DNA of 64,000 nt. Origin: Rhizopus arrhizus. Lineage: Eukaryota; Mucoromycota; Mucoromycetes; Mucorales; Rhizopodaceae. Shown in pieces: positions 11,700 through 22,152 of this stretch. A program made the translations under genes and the position numbers. The notes under the pieces are model-generated. The model saw only the letters and a program-made list of their open reading frames with translations. It ran no database searches and was not told the DNA's origin. Position 1 is the first letter of the stretch. The number at the start of each line of letters is the position of its first letter. Location: assembly GCA_024220505.1 (NCBI GenBank), contig JAKZZE010000007.1:1178001-1242000 (forward strand), given 5' to 3'.

Positions 11700-12043
11700 A
11701 GCTGTCTGGCGCAACCACTAGTCCTCGATCTTCGATCAACGTCCTTTGACCACTTCTGCCACAATAAGTTCTGCTAATCAACTTTTGTCTGCCTCCTTGC
11801 AAGAACTACTCATTTCCGATGGAATCTCTCCTGTACCTCTTCCGCATTTAGTACTGCCGGGTTATTCATCTCAACGTCGATCTCACACTTATACGGGTGA
11901 TCTCTCTTTCAACTAAATCATTTCATAAAACAAAAACACAACAACAATTTAAAATCCTTAAAATCAACAAAAACATATCATGTGCCATTTTAAATCGGTT
12001 ACTTAATAAACTCAGAGACTTGTCTCCTTATAAAAAAAAAAAA
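11700..12043 (+). repeat. 3' end of a LINE-like element with poly(A) tail
   Basis: An open frame ending at about 11916 (LLISDGISPVPLPHLVL near its middle) is followed by an untranslated segment of about 115 bases and an A run at 12032-12043. The untranslated part (11919-12043) recurs, reverse-complemented and again ending in poly(A), at 49710-49838. Loss of the 5' side and a 3' poly(A) tail fit a non-LTR retrotransposon remnant. I cannot assign the short reading frame to a domain. DIRS element A begins directly after the tail. Confidence 0.55.
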
Positions 12044-12093
12044 TTGTATGTCGTGCCTAACACAATCATAGTTGGTTCCACTTCGGCTCCTAA

Positions 12094-12178
12094 TGTGATA
12101 CATGCTCTCTGAGCCACGCTTTATTTTCCATATATAATAAAAAAGCAAATAAAATACTTCTTTACTTCATATCTTTCT
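12094..12178 (+). repeat. DIRS A left inverted terminal repeat
   Basis: Reverse complement of 14969-15053 with few differences. It contains the block GAGCCACGCTTTATTTTCC, which is shared by the other DIRS ITRs in the window. The outer end (12044-12093) is not part of the ITR but is complementary to the first half of the internal region at 14808-14873. Confidence 0.9.
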
Positions 12179-12203
12179 AAGCCGCGCATCGTGGGTTCAT
12201 TAT

Positions 12204-12716
12204 ATGACTGATATACCAAATGTTACACCTGAACAAGAGGAAGCAAAGCTCTACACACAAAGAGAGCTATTTCAACTCTTTCAACAATGGCAAAAGGACT
12301 CTAAGAACGAACAACAACGAGTTTATGAGGAAACCGAATTACCTAACGATATCAGAGAAATTCTGGAGGAATCACTGCTCCACCAGCTTAAAGAGAACCT
12401 TAAGAGATACAAAAAGCATGTCCATAAATACTACCATGAAGAATGGGCAACAGGAGAAAGCATCAACAAATCCTTTATTCAAAAATACAAACGACATAAC
12501 GTGGATACATACCAAGTTCTCAACACTATCTATCGGATCGCAGATAACACAAGAATTGCAGCCAGAGCGACAACAGAGATATATGAAAAGCAATTATATC
12601 TCCACACATACCAAGCAACCATGGCACCACAGGAAGCCATTCAACTTTTGGACGAAAACATCGAAGATACTAAACGGCTCGCAGTATTCAACTGGGTCTC
12701 AACAAAACAGCAAGAT
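12204..12716 (+). pseudogene. DIRS A Gag-like ORF, truncated
   Basis: Starts at ATG 12204 just after the left ITR. It aligns with the 5' part of the Gag-like ORF of element B (EILEESLLHQLKENLKRYKK versus its counterpart, and ATTEIYEKQLYLH). Charged and helical, no catalytic motif. After about residue 170 the sequence jumps into pol sequence in another frame, so the RGG-type C-terminus is missing. Confidence 0.8.
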
Positions 12717-13683
12717 ACAGGAATTCCTCGGATTTCAATTCAACTCCAAGACAATGAAGATCACAGTACCAGACCTGAAGATGAACAAATTACTCAAGAG
12801 AATACAGCAAGCACTACAACCAATTCCCAGAACATGCCGGTGGATGGCAAATTTATTGGGAAAGGTGACGGCAATGATCCCGGCAATAGGGGAGGTACTA
12901 CTTCATATACGATATCTACAACGGGATTTGTCAAAGACATTACAAATCAACAAGCAAGACTGAGAAACTCAATACCAGATGTCAACACTCAGCAAGAACG
13001 AATTACAATGGTGTAAGACATTAGCAACAGCAAAGAATGGACTACCTATTCAAGCATTACCGACCTCAACACCAACGATTCAGATTCATGTAGACGCATC
13101 CAACTCAGGATGGGGGATCAGCTCCCCGATGGTATCAACAGCAGGATTTTGGACGAAGACAGAATTACAACAATCAATAAACGTCAGAGAATTGATGACG
13201 ATTTTATTTGCGATTCAACTCCATGCCTTAAAATGCGAAGGCTCAACAATAAAGATCTATTCCGACAACATAACAGCCTTAAAGTACACAATCAAAGATG
13301 GAGGAACCAGCTCAATAGCCTTACAAGACTTAGCCATAAAAATTCAAGAATTAGTCAGCAAACACTGTTTAACAGTTCAGTATCAACATGTGCCTGGAAT
13401 AATGAACGTGGAAGCCAATAAACTCAGCAGGGAGAAGAAGCCTCTCTACGAATCAACAATACCAAAGAAGATCTTCAATCAAATCAGCAAGCAATGGGGA
13501 CCATTAACAATAGACGCGTTTGCAGCGCGCCACAACTATCAGCTATCAATATACTGGAGCATTCGACCAGACCCCTCAGCAGCGGCGATAGATGCGTTTC
13601 AACAACGATGGTTACCAAGAGGAATGCATTTAAATCCCCCGTGGAAGCTAATACCGCGTGTTCTACGGACAATACAAGTATAA
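12706..13683 (+). pseudogene. DIRS A RNase H and methyltransferase remnant (RT lost)
   Basis: Begins at EFLGFQFNSKTMKITVP, the segment that follows RT in element B. RNase H follows: IHVDASNSGWGISS (first Asp), INVRELMTILFAI (Glu), IYSDNITALKY (Asp), and HVPGIMNVEANKLSR. Then comes the Dam-like methyltransferase segment with TIDAFAARHNYQL and LNPPWKLIPRV. A TGA at 12961-12963 replaces a Trp codon, and a TAA ends the frame at 13683 ahead of the normal end. No RT palm motifs remain. Confidence 0.85.
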
Positions 13684-13689
13684 CGACTA

Positions 13690-14906
13690 CAGCAAGCAGT
13701 ACTAGTGACACCGTGGTGGCCCAGCCAATATTGGCTTCCCATGCTACTGAGACAGCGACACCTGGATTACCCAATTATCATGCCAATGAACAAGAAGTGG
13801 TATCTAGCCGCATGGAACTTATCAACCAGACAAGGTTTCGCTTGGCATAGAAGACATTACAGCACAATTTTTACAAGACAGCATAAGACCAACAACCAAG
13901 AAGGCCTACGATAATGGATGGCGTAAGTGGCGCCAATGGTGTCAACAACAACAACCTGCTATTAAACCTACAGAATACAATGCCAGCAACGTAGTGAATT
14001 TCTTGACATACCACCAACAATATTCCGCTCAGCACCTCAACACGATTCGATCAGCAATCGCCTCAGTTTTCAACAAAATACATCATCAACTACCACCCAT
14101 AGCCGAACATCCATTGGTTAGAGATTTCTTTTCAGCAAAACGAAACAAAGAAGTAAAATTGCCAAACAAAGCACAACTAGAAACATGGGACGTGTCCCTT
14201 TTAATCAAACACCTGCAAGTGAAATATCCCACCAACAACAATCTGTCATTACAAGCACTCCAAATGAAGACAATCCTTTTGCTATGTATTGCAACAATGT
14301 AGCGTCCTCGTTCGGACATAGCTGCCTACAACACAGGGATATCATCTTCAAACAAGAAGATCAAGACATCCAAAAGAAGCACAACAGAAGACCATGCAAC
14401 TCGGACTTGGAGAAGATCAGCAACTGTGTCCAGTTAGGGCATTATACGCCTTTATAAAGCAAACAACTGCTTTACGTACACATTTACAGCAAGATCATAC
14501 TTTGTTCTTGGCATATTTGAATAATCCCAGCAAAAATGTAACCTCAATTCGACCTTCCACGGTAGCAAAATGGATCCAAGATGAGATGGAAGAAGCAGGA
14601 GTAGATACAACACTTTTCAAGGCCCATTCGCTAAGGTCAGCAAGCAGCACGAAAGCTGTGGAGAAAGGAAATAGTATTTAAGAAATAAAACAACACGCAA
14701 ACTGGAGTTTGAATCATGACACATTTGAAAAGTACTATTACAAGCCCAGGGCTCAAGACACTACAAGCACCAAGATTGCGAATTCAATTTTTTCACTGGA
14801 GAACAATATCACATTAGGAGCCGAAGTGGAACCAACTATGATTGGTGAAACGGAAGCGAAAAATGTGATACACACCCGCCCATGGTATCGTAGGTGGATT
14901 TGATCC
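13690..14906 (+). pseudogene. DIRS A tyrosine recombinase remnant
   Basis: The frames are broken but show the recombinase fold: AQHLNTIRSAIASVFNKIH, then RPRSDIA (Box A Arg) directly after a TAG at about 14300, then FKAHSLRSASSTKAVEKG (HxxR), a TAA at about 14680, and HANWSLNHDTFEKYYYKP with the nucleophile Tyr. In element B the same positions read ATMARPRSDIG without a stop. The last about 30 codons overlap the internal complementary region. Confidence 0.85.
14808..14873 (+). repeat. DIRS A internal complementary region
   Basis: The first half (AGGAGCCGAAGTGGAACCAA...) is the reverse complement of the left outer end near 12060-12095. The second half (GGTGAAACGGAAGCGAAAAA...) is the reverse complement of the right outer end near 15048-15075. 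This head-to-tail joining of both ends inside the element is diagnostic of DIRS elements. The middle is shorter than in elements B and D, so it has lost about 30 bases. Confidence 0.9.
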
Positions 14907-14968
14907 ACAGATTTGTTTGATCCCCCCCCAAAAAAAATTGAATTGAAAATTATTATGAATGCTAGCAT

Positions 14969-15053
14969 AGAAAGATATGAAGAAAAGAAGTATTTTATTT
15001 GTTTTTTTATTATATATGGAAAATAAAGCGTGGCTCAGACAGCATGTATCACA
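14969..15053 (-). repeat. DIRS A right inverted terminal repeat
   Basis: Inverted copy of 12094-12178. Outside it the right outer end reads towards CACCAACTGACTG before the mariner-like element begins. Between the recombinase stop and this ITR lies a C-run/A-run followed by TTGAA, also present in elements B and D. Confidence 0.9.
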
Positions 15054-15084
15054 TTTTTCGCCTCCGTTTCACCAACTGACTGAT

Positions 15085-16615
15085 TAATGTTGTCGCATAA
15101 TTTTACTTGAAGAAAGTCAATAACTATTTATTAAATTGGAAGGCATTGAAAACAATCAGCAAAGCGTTTGACAGAATGGCGAGCAAATCCTTCGAAGGAA
15201 CTCTCGAGGACTCTGTTACTAGCATCCGCTATTATCTGAGGAAGGATATCTTTTTTGAGCACGAACTCTCTCTCTTTACGCCACTCTTAACAACCGACCA
15301 GAATTGTTCGATAGGATTTAGTTCAGGCGAATAAGATGGTAAATAAAGACATCTGTAACCACGCTCCTCAATTGTGCTTCTGATTATCTTGTTCGTGTGT
15401 ATAGGTGCATTATCCATAATTAAAAAGTATCCCTTCATCTAAGGAAATTTGTCCATCTCTTTCAAGATATCATTGACGAAGTTTACATAATGATTGGTAT
15501 TTGTTCCCTTTGTTAGCTTTTTCGCACCTCCCGCTAACTTTCTTTTCTTGGAACTTTCTGGTGGTATTGGCTTTCTCAGGCAGATTTTGATAAGACCTTT
15601 CGGATAGGTGGCACCCAAAATCGAAATTGAATTGGCTCTAGCCGTGAGCACTTTTACTTTAGGGGTCTCTCCAACAGGTGCCCAACCTTGGGTTCTCCTT
15701 AAGTTAGCGTTGAAACCAGCCTCATCAATGAATACACAGTTGTTCATGTAATCCACACCCATTGCCATAGCTTCCTCTACTCACTCTTTCCTCGCTTATA
15801 TTTTTTCAGGGGCATTTCTCTCCTCGGGCTCCAGCTGCACTCTTTTCAAAGAGAAAATCCAAAGATCAGCCATGTACCGATACAGTGTTCTTTTGGAAAT
15901 AGTTAGCTCACTGAAACTGCTGTTTAATCGGTCCATTAGCTGATCAATTGTGGAGGTAGGCTGTTTGAAATACAAATCTGCTACAACATTTCTTGTTGCC
16001 TCTGCTAACTCTACCTCCGGTTCGATGATTCTCGGCCGACCGATAGTCTTAAAAAGTGAATCTGGATCTTCTTTCCAAGTTTTATACCACCTTTGGACGG
16101 TTCTCGGCTCCAGCTTAAGACTTAAGGCAACTGCTCTGGCACTGTTTTTTGGGTGAATATCAACCAAATGTACAGCGCGAGCTTTAATATCGTTGTTAAC
16201 TCGAGCTCCTTTAACTTTTTTGCTTGCCTCTTCATCGCAATTTTTTTTTTTTCCTCTTCTTTTTCTGTTTTTCTTTGAGTGGCTCTTGTTTCATTTCGGA
16301 ATCACGCAGTGTGTTCCTGAGAGCTATATACTCGGTATATGAAGTCAACTCCTCCAGTTTGAAAGGATCTTCGTCCTCGGCAATCTCCATCGGATCTTCT
16401 CCATTCTCATTTACTATATTTCCTTGACCGTCTTCAAAATAAAATGAAAAGTCCATTGCAAAAATAAGAAATTCTTAAGTAAAGACTAGCAGTTTATTCT
16501 TTCATATTATGCGACAGTTTAAATTTCACTTTTTTTTGTTTAAACTTTATCTTTATTTAACGATCCAAATGAGCGCAAAAATAAAATAAACAATTGTCCG
16601 CCCGGATCAGTTCAA
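15085..16615 (-). mobile_element. Tc1/mariner-like (IS630/DDE_3) element E, decayed
   Basis: A transposase remnant on the minus strand lies between short inverted TGTCGCATAAT motifs at about 15090 and 16505. A longer candidate terminal sequence at 16560-16612 (GTCCGCCCGGATC, with GAGCGCAAAAATAAAATAAA) resembles 39047-39110, so the true right end is probably near 16612. The left end abuts DIRS A and may be truncated. The fragment at 9113-9418 is a second copy of the same family. Confidence 0.75.
15232..16456 (-). pseudogene. mariner-like transposase, DDE type, multiple disruptions
   Basis: Acidic N-terminus from ATG 16456 (DGQGNIVNENGEDPMEIAED) followed by a Lys-rich stretch. A helix-turn-helix follows (ARAVALSLKLEPRTVQRWYK, then GRPRIIEP and TISKRTLYRYM). 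The DDE catalytic core is CVFIDEAGFNANLRR (D1), FLIMDNAPIHTNK (D2) and ELNPIEQFWSVVKS (E). The reading frame is broken by a frame change after KKKKLR, by a stop at about 15783, by a TAG at about 15439 just before the second Asp, and by an early stop at the C-terminus. All three catalytic acids survive, but the protein cannot be made whole. It was probably mobilised by pasting into TA. Confidence 0.85.
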
Positions 16616-16861
16616 TCCGTTAGGATGTTAGTGGTAAGAAAAAACCCCTTTGAGATCAAGGGTAAAAAAAGTAAAAGAAAAATCACTTTTTTTTTTTTTT
16701 TTTTTTTTTTTTTTCAAATGTGCGACATTCTTTATTTTTTTAGTGCGACATCATTTTGGCAAAAGCTGTATTTGGTTGCTCCCCTCTCTATTTTTAAATC
16801 TTCAAATTCCGCAAATCTTTTTCACCTTTTTCTCTCCCCCTTTTGCGGTTCAAGAACTACG

Positions 16862-18683
16862 ATGCCTTCGACAAGACAGTTTAAGAAGACGGCAAGGAAA
16901 GAACAGACGGGTTCTTCTGGCATCGTCGTGCATACTTCCGAGCCTCTTTATGGAAAAAAACAACTAAAGGCGGATGAGTCTGAACAGGTATGTTTTTAAA
17001 TCTTTATGTTAAACTTGTCTTACTTTTTAAAACACACAGCATGAGCACCATCTACCTCCAGTAGAAGCACTCGCAGTAAATAGCAGCAGTACATATCAAC
17101 CAGCTCAATCTGAACAAGACTACAACAGCGTGATCAACCATCATCATGACCACGATCACTCACATAGTAACCAATATACAGCTGGTCATCAAACCGAGGC
17201 TCAGCAACACACTTACCATGAACACAGCCCTCACCAAGAACATCAATTTCATGCTCCTCAGGAGCATGTTCATGCCGATGCTCATCATCACAGCCATGAA
17301 CACGACCATCATGCTCATGCTCATCATGCTCACGACCACCATGCTCACGACCACCATGCTCACGACCATCATACTCACGACCACCACGCTCACGATCACA
17401 GCGACCACACTCACCACCATCACCATCACTTTTCGCCCGCCTACATCCCACCTCTTCCTTCTTGGGGACTCATCTTTTCTACACTGGTGCCTGAACAAAA
17501 GACGATATTCACCTGGTTCTTGATCCATCTCGGCATTGGATTTTGGTTGTATTGCTTGGGAACGAGTAGAGAAAGTCTGGGTAAGTGATGAGTTAAAGGA
17601 GAGAGAGAGAAAAGGACTGACGGTTGGGAATGAATGGGGGGATTGTAGCGATCATAGGATATGGTTATCTGATGGTATTTGATGCTTTGGGTGTACTCAA
17701 CACGTTTGTTTCCAGCGTCTTGCGTACTCACCCAGCCTTTACTGTGTCAAACAGCAAGCGTCCTTATGGGTAAATAATACTTTATGAAACCTCACCGACC
17801 TGATTTTTTTTTTTTTCTAGTGCACATCGTTATGAAATCGTGTTTGCATTAGGAACCACCATCTACCTTTTGTTTGCAACGATGAACAACACCAAGGAAT
17901 CACTGGAACACTTTTTGTTGCAAGATCAGCATCATCCAGGCGAATCGCATCATCCAGAAGAGTAAGTGACACGATCGAAAGACAGATTGATTCAACGTCT
18001 CTCTTTAGGCCGCACACGTTTAGTTTTGGCTTGTTCTTTTTGATGGGCGCTGGGATCTCTGCGACCTGTCTGTCGAGCATGAGCTTGAGAAACCATGAGA
18101 GCTTTGTGCGCTGTAAGTAAAAAGGATGTTTTGCTTGAAGGTAATAACGCGTGTTGTGATAGATCTCCGCAAGAGGCCGACCACGGTCCAAGGCTTCACC
18201 TACAATGTGATCAACCGAGCCCGAGCGAGCCCACTCAACGCCTTGTCCTCCAACATCTATTCCCTTTCGATCGTGCTCTCTGGAGCCGTGATCCTCTTGA
18301 GTTACCTGATTGGTGTCTTGACCCCATGGATGGACAAGGTCTTGGCCTTATCCGAATCCTGCGTCATGTTCTACCTGGGTTATCCAACCGCAAGTGCACT
18401 CATCAAGGTCTTGCTGCAGACCACCCCTCACTCGATCCAGAACGGTGTTGAAAATCGTCTTCGGGAGATTCAGCAGCAAGAGGCCCATATTCTCTCTGTG
18501 GATCGGATTCACTTTTGGCAGACAACCTATGGTAAATGTGTTGGGACGATCGAGATCCGTGTGCGACCCGAGGCAGATGACCAGGCCATCTTGACACGAG
18601 TCTATCAAAAGCTGGAAGGATTGACAAACAGTACGGCAGACAACAATCAAAGTGAGCTGACAGTCAGTGTTGTAAAGTATTAA
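16862..18683 (+). CDS. Zrg17-like cation diffusion facilitator, His-rich N-terminus
   Basis: Six exons: 16862-16987, 17040-17580, 17649-17769, 17821-17961, 18009-18112, 18163-18683, all GT...AG. The N-terminal about 165 residues are cytosol-type and extremely His-rich (AHDHH repeats). A CDF membrane domain follows: FTWFLIHLGIGFWLY, YGYLMVFDALGVLNTFV, HRYEIVFALGTTIYLLFATM, FGLFFLMGAGISATCL, NIYSLSIVLSGAVILLSYLI and MFYLGYPTASALIKVLLQTT. A C-terminal CDF domain is present (IHFWQTTYGKCVGTIEIRV). The HxxxD/DxxxD zinc sites of TM2 and TM5 are not intact: FDALG and SNIYS replace them. That is the hallmark of Zrg17-type subunits, which are known to pair with Msc2/Cis4 to load zinc into the ER/secretory pathway. 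It is convergent with the RRM gene, about 210 bp away. Confidence 0.8.
17325..17400 (+). repeat. 15-bp tandem repeat coding AHDHH
   Basis: Five near-perfect copies of a 15-mer (GCTCACGACCACCAT) encode Ala-His-Asp-His-His inside exon 2 of the Zrg17-like gene. The repeat creates long artificial open frames on both strands. Confidence 0.9.
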
Positions 18684-18893
18684 AGAATAAAGAAAGGATA
18701 AACAGGAAACTTTTTTTTTCTCTGTGGAAATCCAAAAACCCCTTCCTTTTTCTTATTTTACACTTCCCCCCCTTTTGTTTTCCAAAAAAGACACAAAAAA
18801 AAAGGCCACGAAAGGAAATCGATTGACCTCATTTGGATAGGATGCCTAGGAGAGAATAAAGGAAATGAAGAAAAGGTTTTTATATAAAAAGGT

Positions 18894-19818
18894 TTAAGCG
18901 GAAGCAGCCGCATGAGAAGCCAATTTTTCATTTTGAATCTTTTTGGCTTCATAGTGCACTGCGGCAATCTGAGCCAAGGTCTGGTTGGCAAGATCATGTA
19001 CTTTTTGTCCTGTGGGTGAGTGAAGGGCGGCCTGTGCGGTGGTGTGAGCGGTCTGTGTGGCGTGGTGAACCTTTTCTTGAATTTTGAATTTGCTGTCGAT
19101 TTCGATCGCCTTGTCCCAAATACGGTATTTTTCATCCATCTGTTTCACGTTAGACGTCAGGGCAGAGAGATAGCCACCGAGACGGGTGGAAAGATGGTAT
19201 TTGGAATCATATTCCAATCCTTTGGCCACCACTTGATCTTGAAGGATGTAACCATTCGCCAAGATCTCTGCCACAATACGACTCTTTGGCTTCGACTCTT
19301 GGCTCTTTTCCTCTGTCAAACTCGATTCTTCCTTGGGTACGATACTTTCGAAATAATGAGTGACGGTGATGTGAGATTGATCGATCAAGGCTAGTGTACA
19401 CTGTCAGAAATGATTCTTCTACGGATGAGGTTCTTACCGTTACTGAGAAGCGTGGCTGTCTTTGCAGCCGATTCACGTTCAAAATGAATCAAGGCCACTT
19501 GATGTTGGTTGTCATCATCCCTAAGCAATCAAACATCAGTCATCACCAACCTATTTATTGTCTTCAACTTGCCTTGTCAATTCAAATTCAGAAACCTTAC
19601 CACAAAACAAAAAGAATTCTCTAACTAAGAAAATCAGGGTTAGCATTGAATTAAAAAAAGGGGATCAGTGAACCTGTTTTTTCAGAGGATTCAATAGAAA
19701 TATTCTTTACGAGCACATAAGAAGCAGAAGGTGTTTCAGGAATCTAAAAAGTCCAGTGATCAGTGGACATTAAAAAGAAGGAGAGAATGATTACAGTGAT
19801 TTGTTTCCAAACAGGCAT
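18894..19818 (-). CDS. Vip1-type RRM protein
   Basis: Reading from ATG 19818: MPVWKQIT, then an RRM with RNP2-like ASYVLVKNIS, helix 1 TVREFFLFCGKVSEFEL, and RNP1-like HQVALIHFERESAAKTATLL. After the RRM comes the fungal Vip1 C-terminal region: EILANGYILQDQVVAKGLEY, STRLGGYLSALTSNVK, QMDEKYRIWDKAIEIDSKFK, ending in an Ala-rich tail. The family binds RNA or acts near translation in S. pombe; the precise role is not settled. Five exons. One intron (19572-19521) uses a GC donor, AAG|GCAAGT, the only join that keeps L-T-R-D-D-D in frame. The 3' end faces the Zrg17-like gene. The start lies 125 bp downstream of the nop9 stop on the same strand. Confidence 0.85.
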
Positions 19819-19943
19819 TTTTGATTTATTTATTTTGTAAGAAAATAGAAGAAAAGTAAAAAGATTAAATAGTCCTTTAAAGACATGTGATAAACTGTCT
19901 GTGCGGTGTTGACATGTGATGATGAGGATGACATGTGAATCTT

Positions 19944-20674
19944 TTATTTCTTTTGTTTTTTCAAAAGAGGTAAACCAACATCTTCACCCAAAATATCCTT
20001 AAACATTTCACGTTTTCTTTCTGCACCCTTTTCTCTTTCTATCCAATCATCTCTCTTTCTCTTGAATTGATCAATTCTACAAGTCCAAAGGATACCTTTA
20101 CCAATATAATGACTACTTAAATCATGTTCACTCTTTACCAATTCATTCGCAATCTTTTCCTTCATTTCAATATCTGCCACCAACCAACATTTTTCTAAAA
20201 TATGACTACCAAATTTATCCTTGGCTAATGCAGTGTATTTAAAAAGTAAATCACGCAAGATTTTCTTTTTCATTTTTTGATTGATTTCGTTGGATATCAA
20301 AATAGCTTCAAATGCTCTAGAACCAGCAGGAGAGAAACACCAAGGATAGATGACTTCAGGTCTTTGTGATAAGAAACTGTTGACTAAAATAGAATTTGCA
20401 TCTGATTTCATCTTGGCAATGCCTTGTACAATTAGTGAACCTTGTAAATGAAATCGATATAAATCACGCTTTTCATTATCTGATGCTTCATTCCACTCTT
20501 CCACTTTCCACAGACGCATACAACAATTCACAAACTCTTTACGATCACTTTCCTCTGACATATGTAAAGCACATGCTAATCTTTCTACAATTTCCTTTTG
20601 TGATGTTTCATATTTCACAGATGATTCTACCAAACTTCTAATCACACCATACTTTCCTTTGTCTAATATAAAAT

Positions 20675-20709
<35 letters not shown>

Positions 20710-22152
20710 ATTTTCAAACAATGACTTACTCAATAATTTTTCAAATGATTCTCCCAATTCTTTTACCATTTCATCCAATTGTTTTGATTTCCTGACATTC
20801 GAAATCATGTTTTGAATCACAAAATTAGCAATTGGATGCATACTGAATTTCTCAAGCTTTGTTTTCACATAACTCTTGTATAACTTTCTATAAATAGCAT
20901 CTGGTGCACACTTTACAATCACTTCAAGTAAATGAGAACCCACTGGATCACGAATCAGTGTCTCAAACCATGCGTCCCTATCCTTGCTTTCTTCCTTTGA
21001 GTCAATATCTGTCACTATTCCCCAAAGAATACGATCAATCAACACATTCTTTGCCTTTTGTCCTTCCTTGTCATCTTCTTGCATTTCCAACAAAAGCTAT
21101 TTATTTCTCTATTAACCCTCCGATCTCAATCTTTTCTTTTCTTTATTACCTGAAGTACTGGATTAGCTACTTTATGAACAGACAGTGTACGAACTTCAGT
21201 TTCTGACATATTCATTGCTAATTCTCTTGTTAACGTTCTAAACATTTCCTTGAATGAATCAGGTACTTTTCTTTTAGATGATGTACGATGAGTTGACTAG
21301 AAGAAAAAGTTTATTTTTTTTTATTTTTTTTTTATTTTTTTTTTATTTTATTTTTTATTACCTTTGTGAATGTATCATTATTTTCCTTCTTGTATTGTAT
21401 AGATTTCTTACTTCTCAACTTTCCTTTTGTATCTCCAGATTCATCAATTCTCTTTCCTGCCAATAAAAATAACAAGATACGAATGTCATGAGAAGCAAAC
21501 TGTTGAGAGATCAATCCACCCACATGTGGCTTAATATCTTCACATATTCCCAACACTAATTCTTCCATCGATACCATCCCTTCCTTTACTTCAAAGCTTC
21601 CTTCTACTTCATTTTCAATCACATCTGCTGTCAGTGTCAGTAACGTCTGACAGACATGAGAAGCGAATCGGTGTGCAAATAATTCAACTGTATTGCCTCG
21701 AATCTTGTTCATAAACACACAAAGTTGAAAAGCGTCTGATACTTTTAATAACTTTTCTAAAATTAGTGAACAAGAGTAATTTGTCGCCAAACGAAACTCG
21801 TTGCCATCGACTTCACTATAGACATTGTCAACAAACAATCGAAGATCTATCAACAAAAAAAAAAAAACAAAGATCAGATCTATTTCACACCTTTTCACTT
21901 TTTTTTTCTATTACCTTCAGCTGTTTCAAATTGAGGATCGTCCAGAGTTTGTTCCACATTCTTGAAATAACCCAACATTTCTTCGTCTAATTCACCAAAG
22001 TGAGCAGCTTGAAAGTGTTGATCTCTTGTTTCTTGTGGTTGCTGCTGTTCAAGCTGTTGAATGTCTTCCATCGCTTGAACATCCTCTTCTTTCTTTCCTC
22101 CCTTCTTTCCTCTCTTCTTGTTAGGTCTTGCTTTTCTTTCAGTACGAGGCAT
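19944..22152 (-). CDS. nop9: Nop9, nucleolar pumilio-like ribosome biogenesis factor
   Basis: Five exons. The protein starts MPRTERKARPNKKRGKKGG, a Lys/Arg-rich nucleolar-type N-terminus, then acidic/Gln-rich spacers. A series of pumilio-like helical repeats follows: ATNYSCSLILEKLLK, AHRFASHVCQTLL, ISQQFASHDIRILLFLLAG, RDPVGSHLLEVIVKCAP, MHPIANFVIQNMIS, SPAGSRAFEAILIS, KDKFGSHILEKCW and SSHYIGKGILWTCRIDQFK. The order and the C-terminal SSHYIGKGIL block are typical of Nop9, which binds 20S pre-rRNA near the ITS1 cleavage site and is needed for 18S rRNA production. The start was chosen at 22152; the open frame upstream has only TTG. A poly-T tract at about 20680-20708 lies in the last intron. 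The promoter is shared divergently with the Myb gene. Confidence 0.9.

Larger units (their letters stand above)
12044..15076 (+). mobile_element. DIRS-type retrotransposon A, internally deleted and decayed
   Basis: Order: left outer end, inverted terminal repeat, Gag-like remnant, RNase H-methyltransferase remnant, tyrosine recombinase remnant, internal complementary region, right inverted terminal repeat. The RT domain and Gly/Arg-rich Gag tail are absent: Gag sequence (about 12716) runs straight into the region just upstream of RNase H. Compared with element B, about 1.17 kb is missing, with short CAAGA/CAGA similarity at the join. Several in-frame stops confirm it is non-autonomous. It is bounded on the left by a LINE poly(A) tail and on the right by mariner-like element E. 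Confidence 0.9.

Noticed and set aside
17134..17528. Several 100-125-codon open frames on both strands inside the His-rich exon
   Set aside because: They arise from the 15-bp repeat; only the frame joined to the CDF exons makes a sensible protein.
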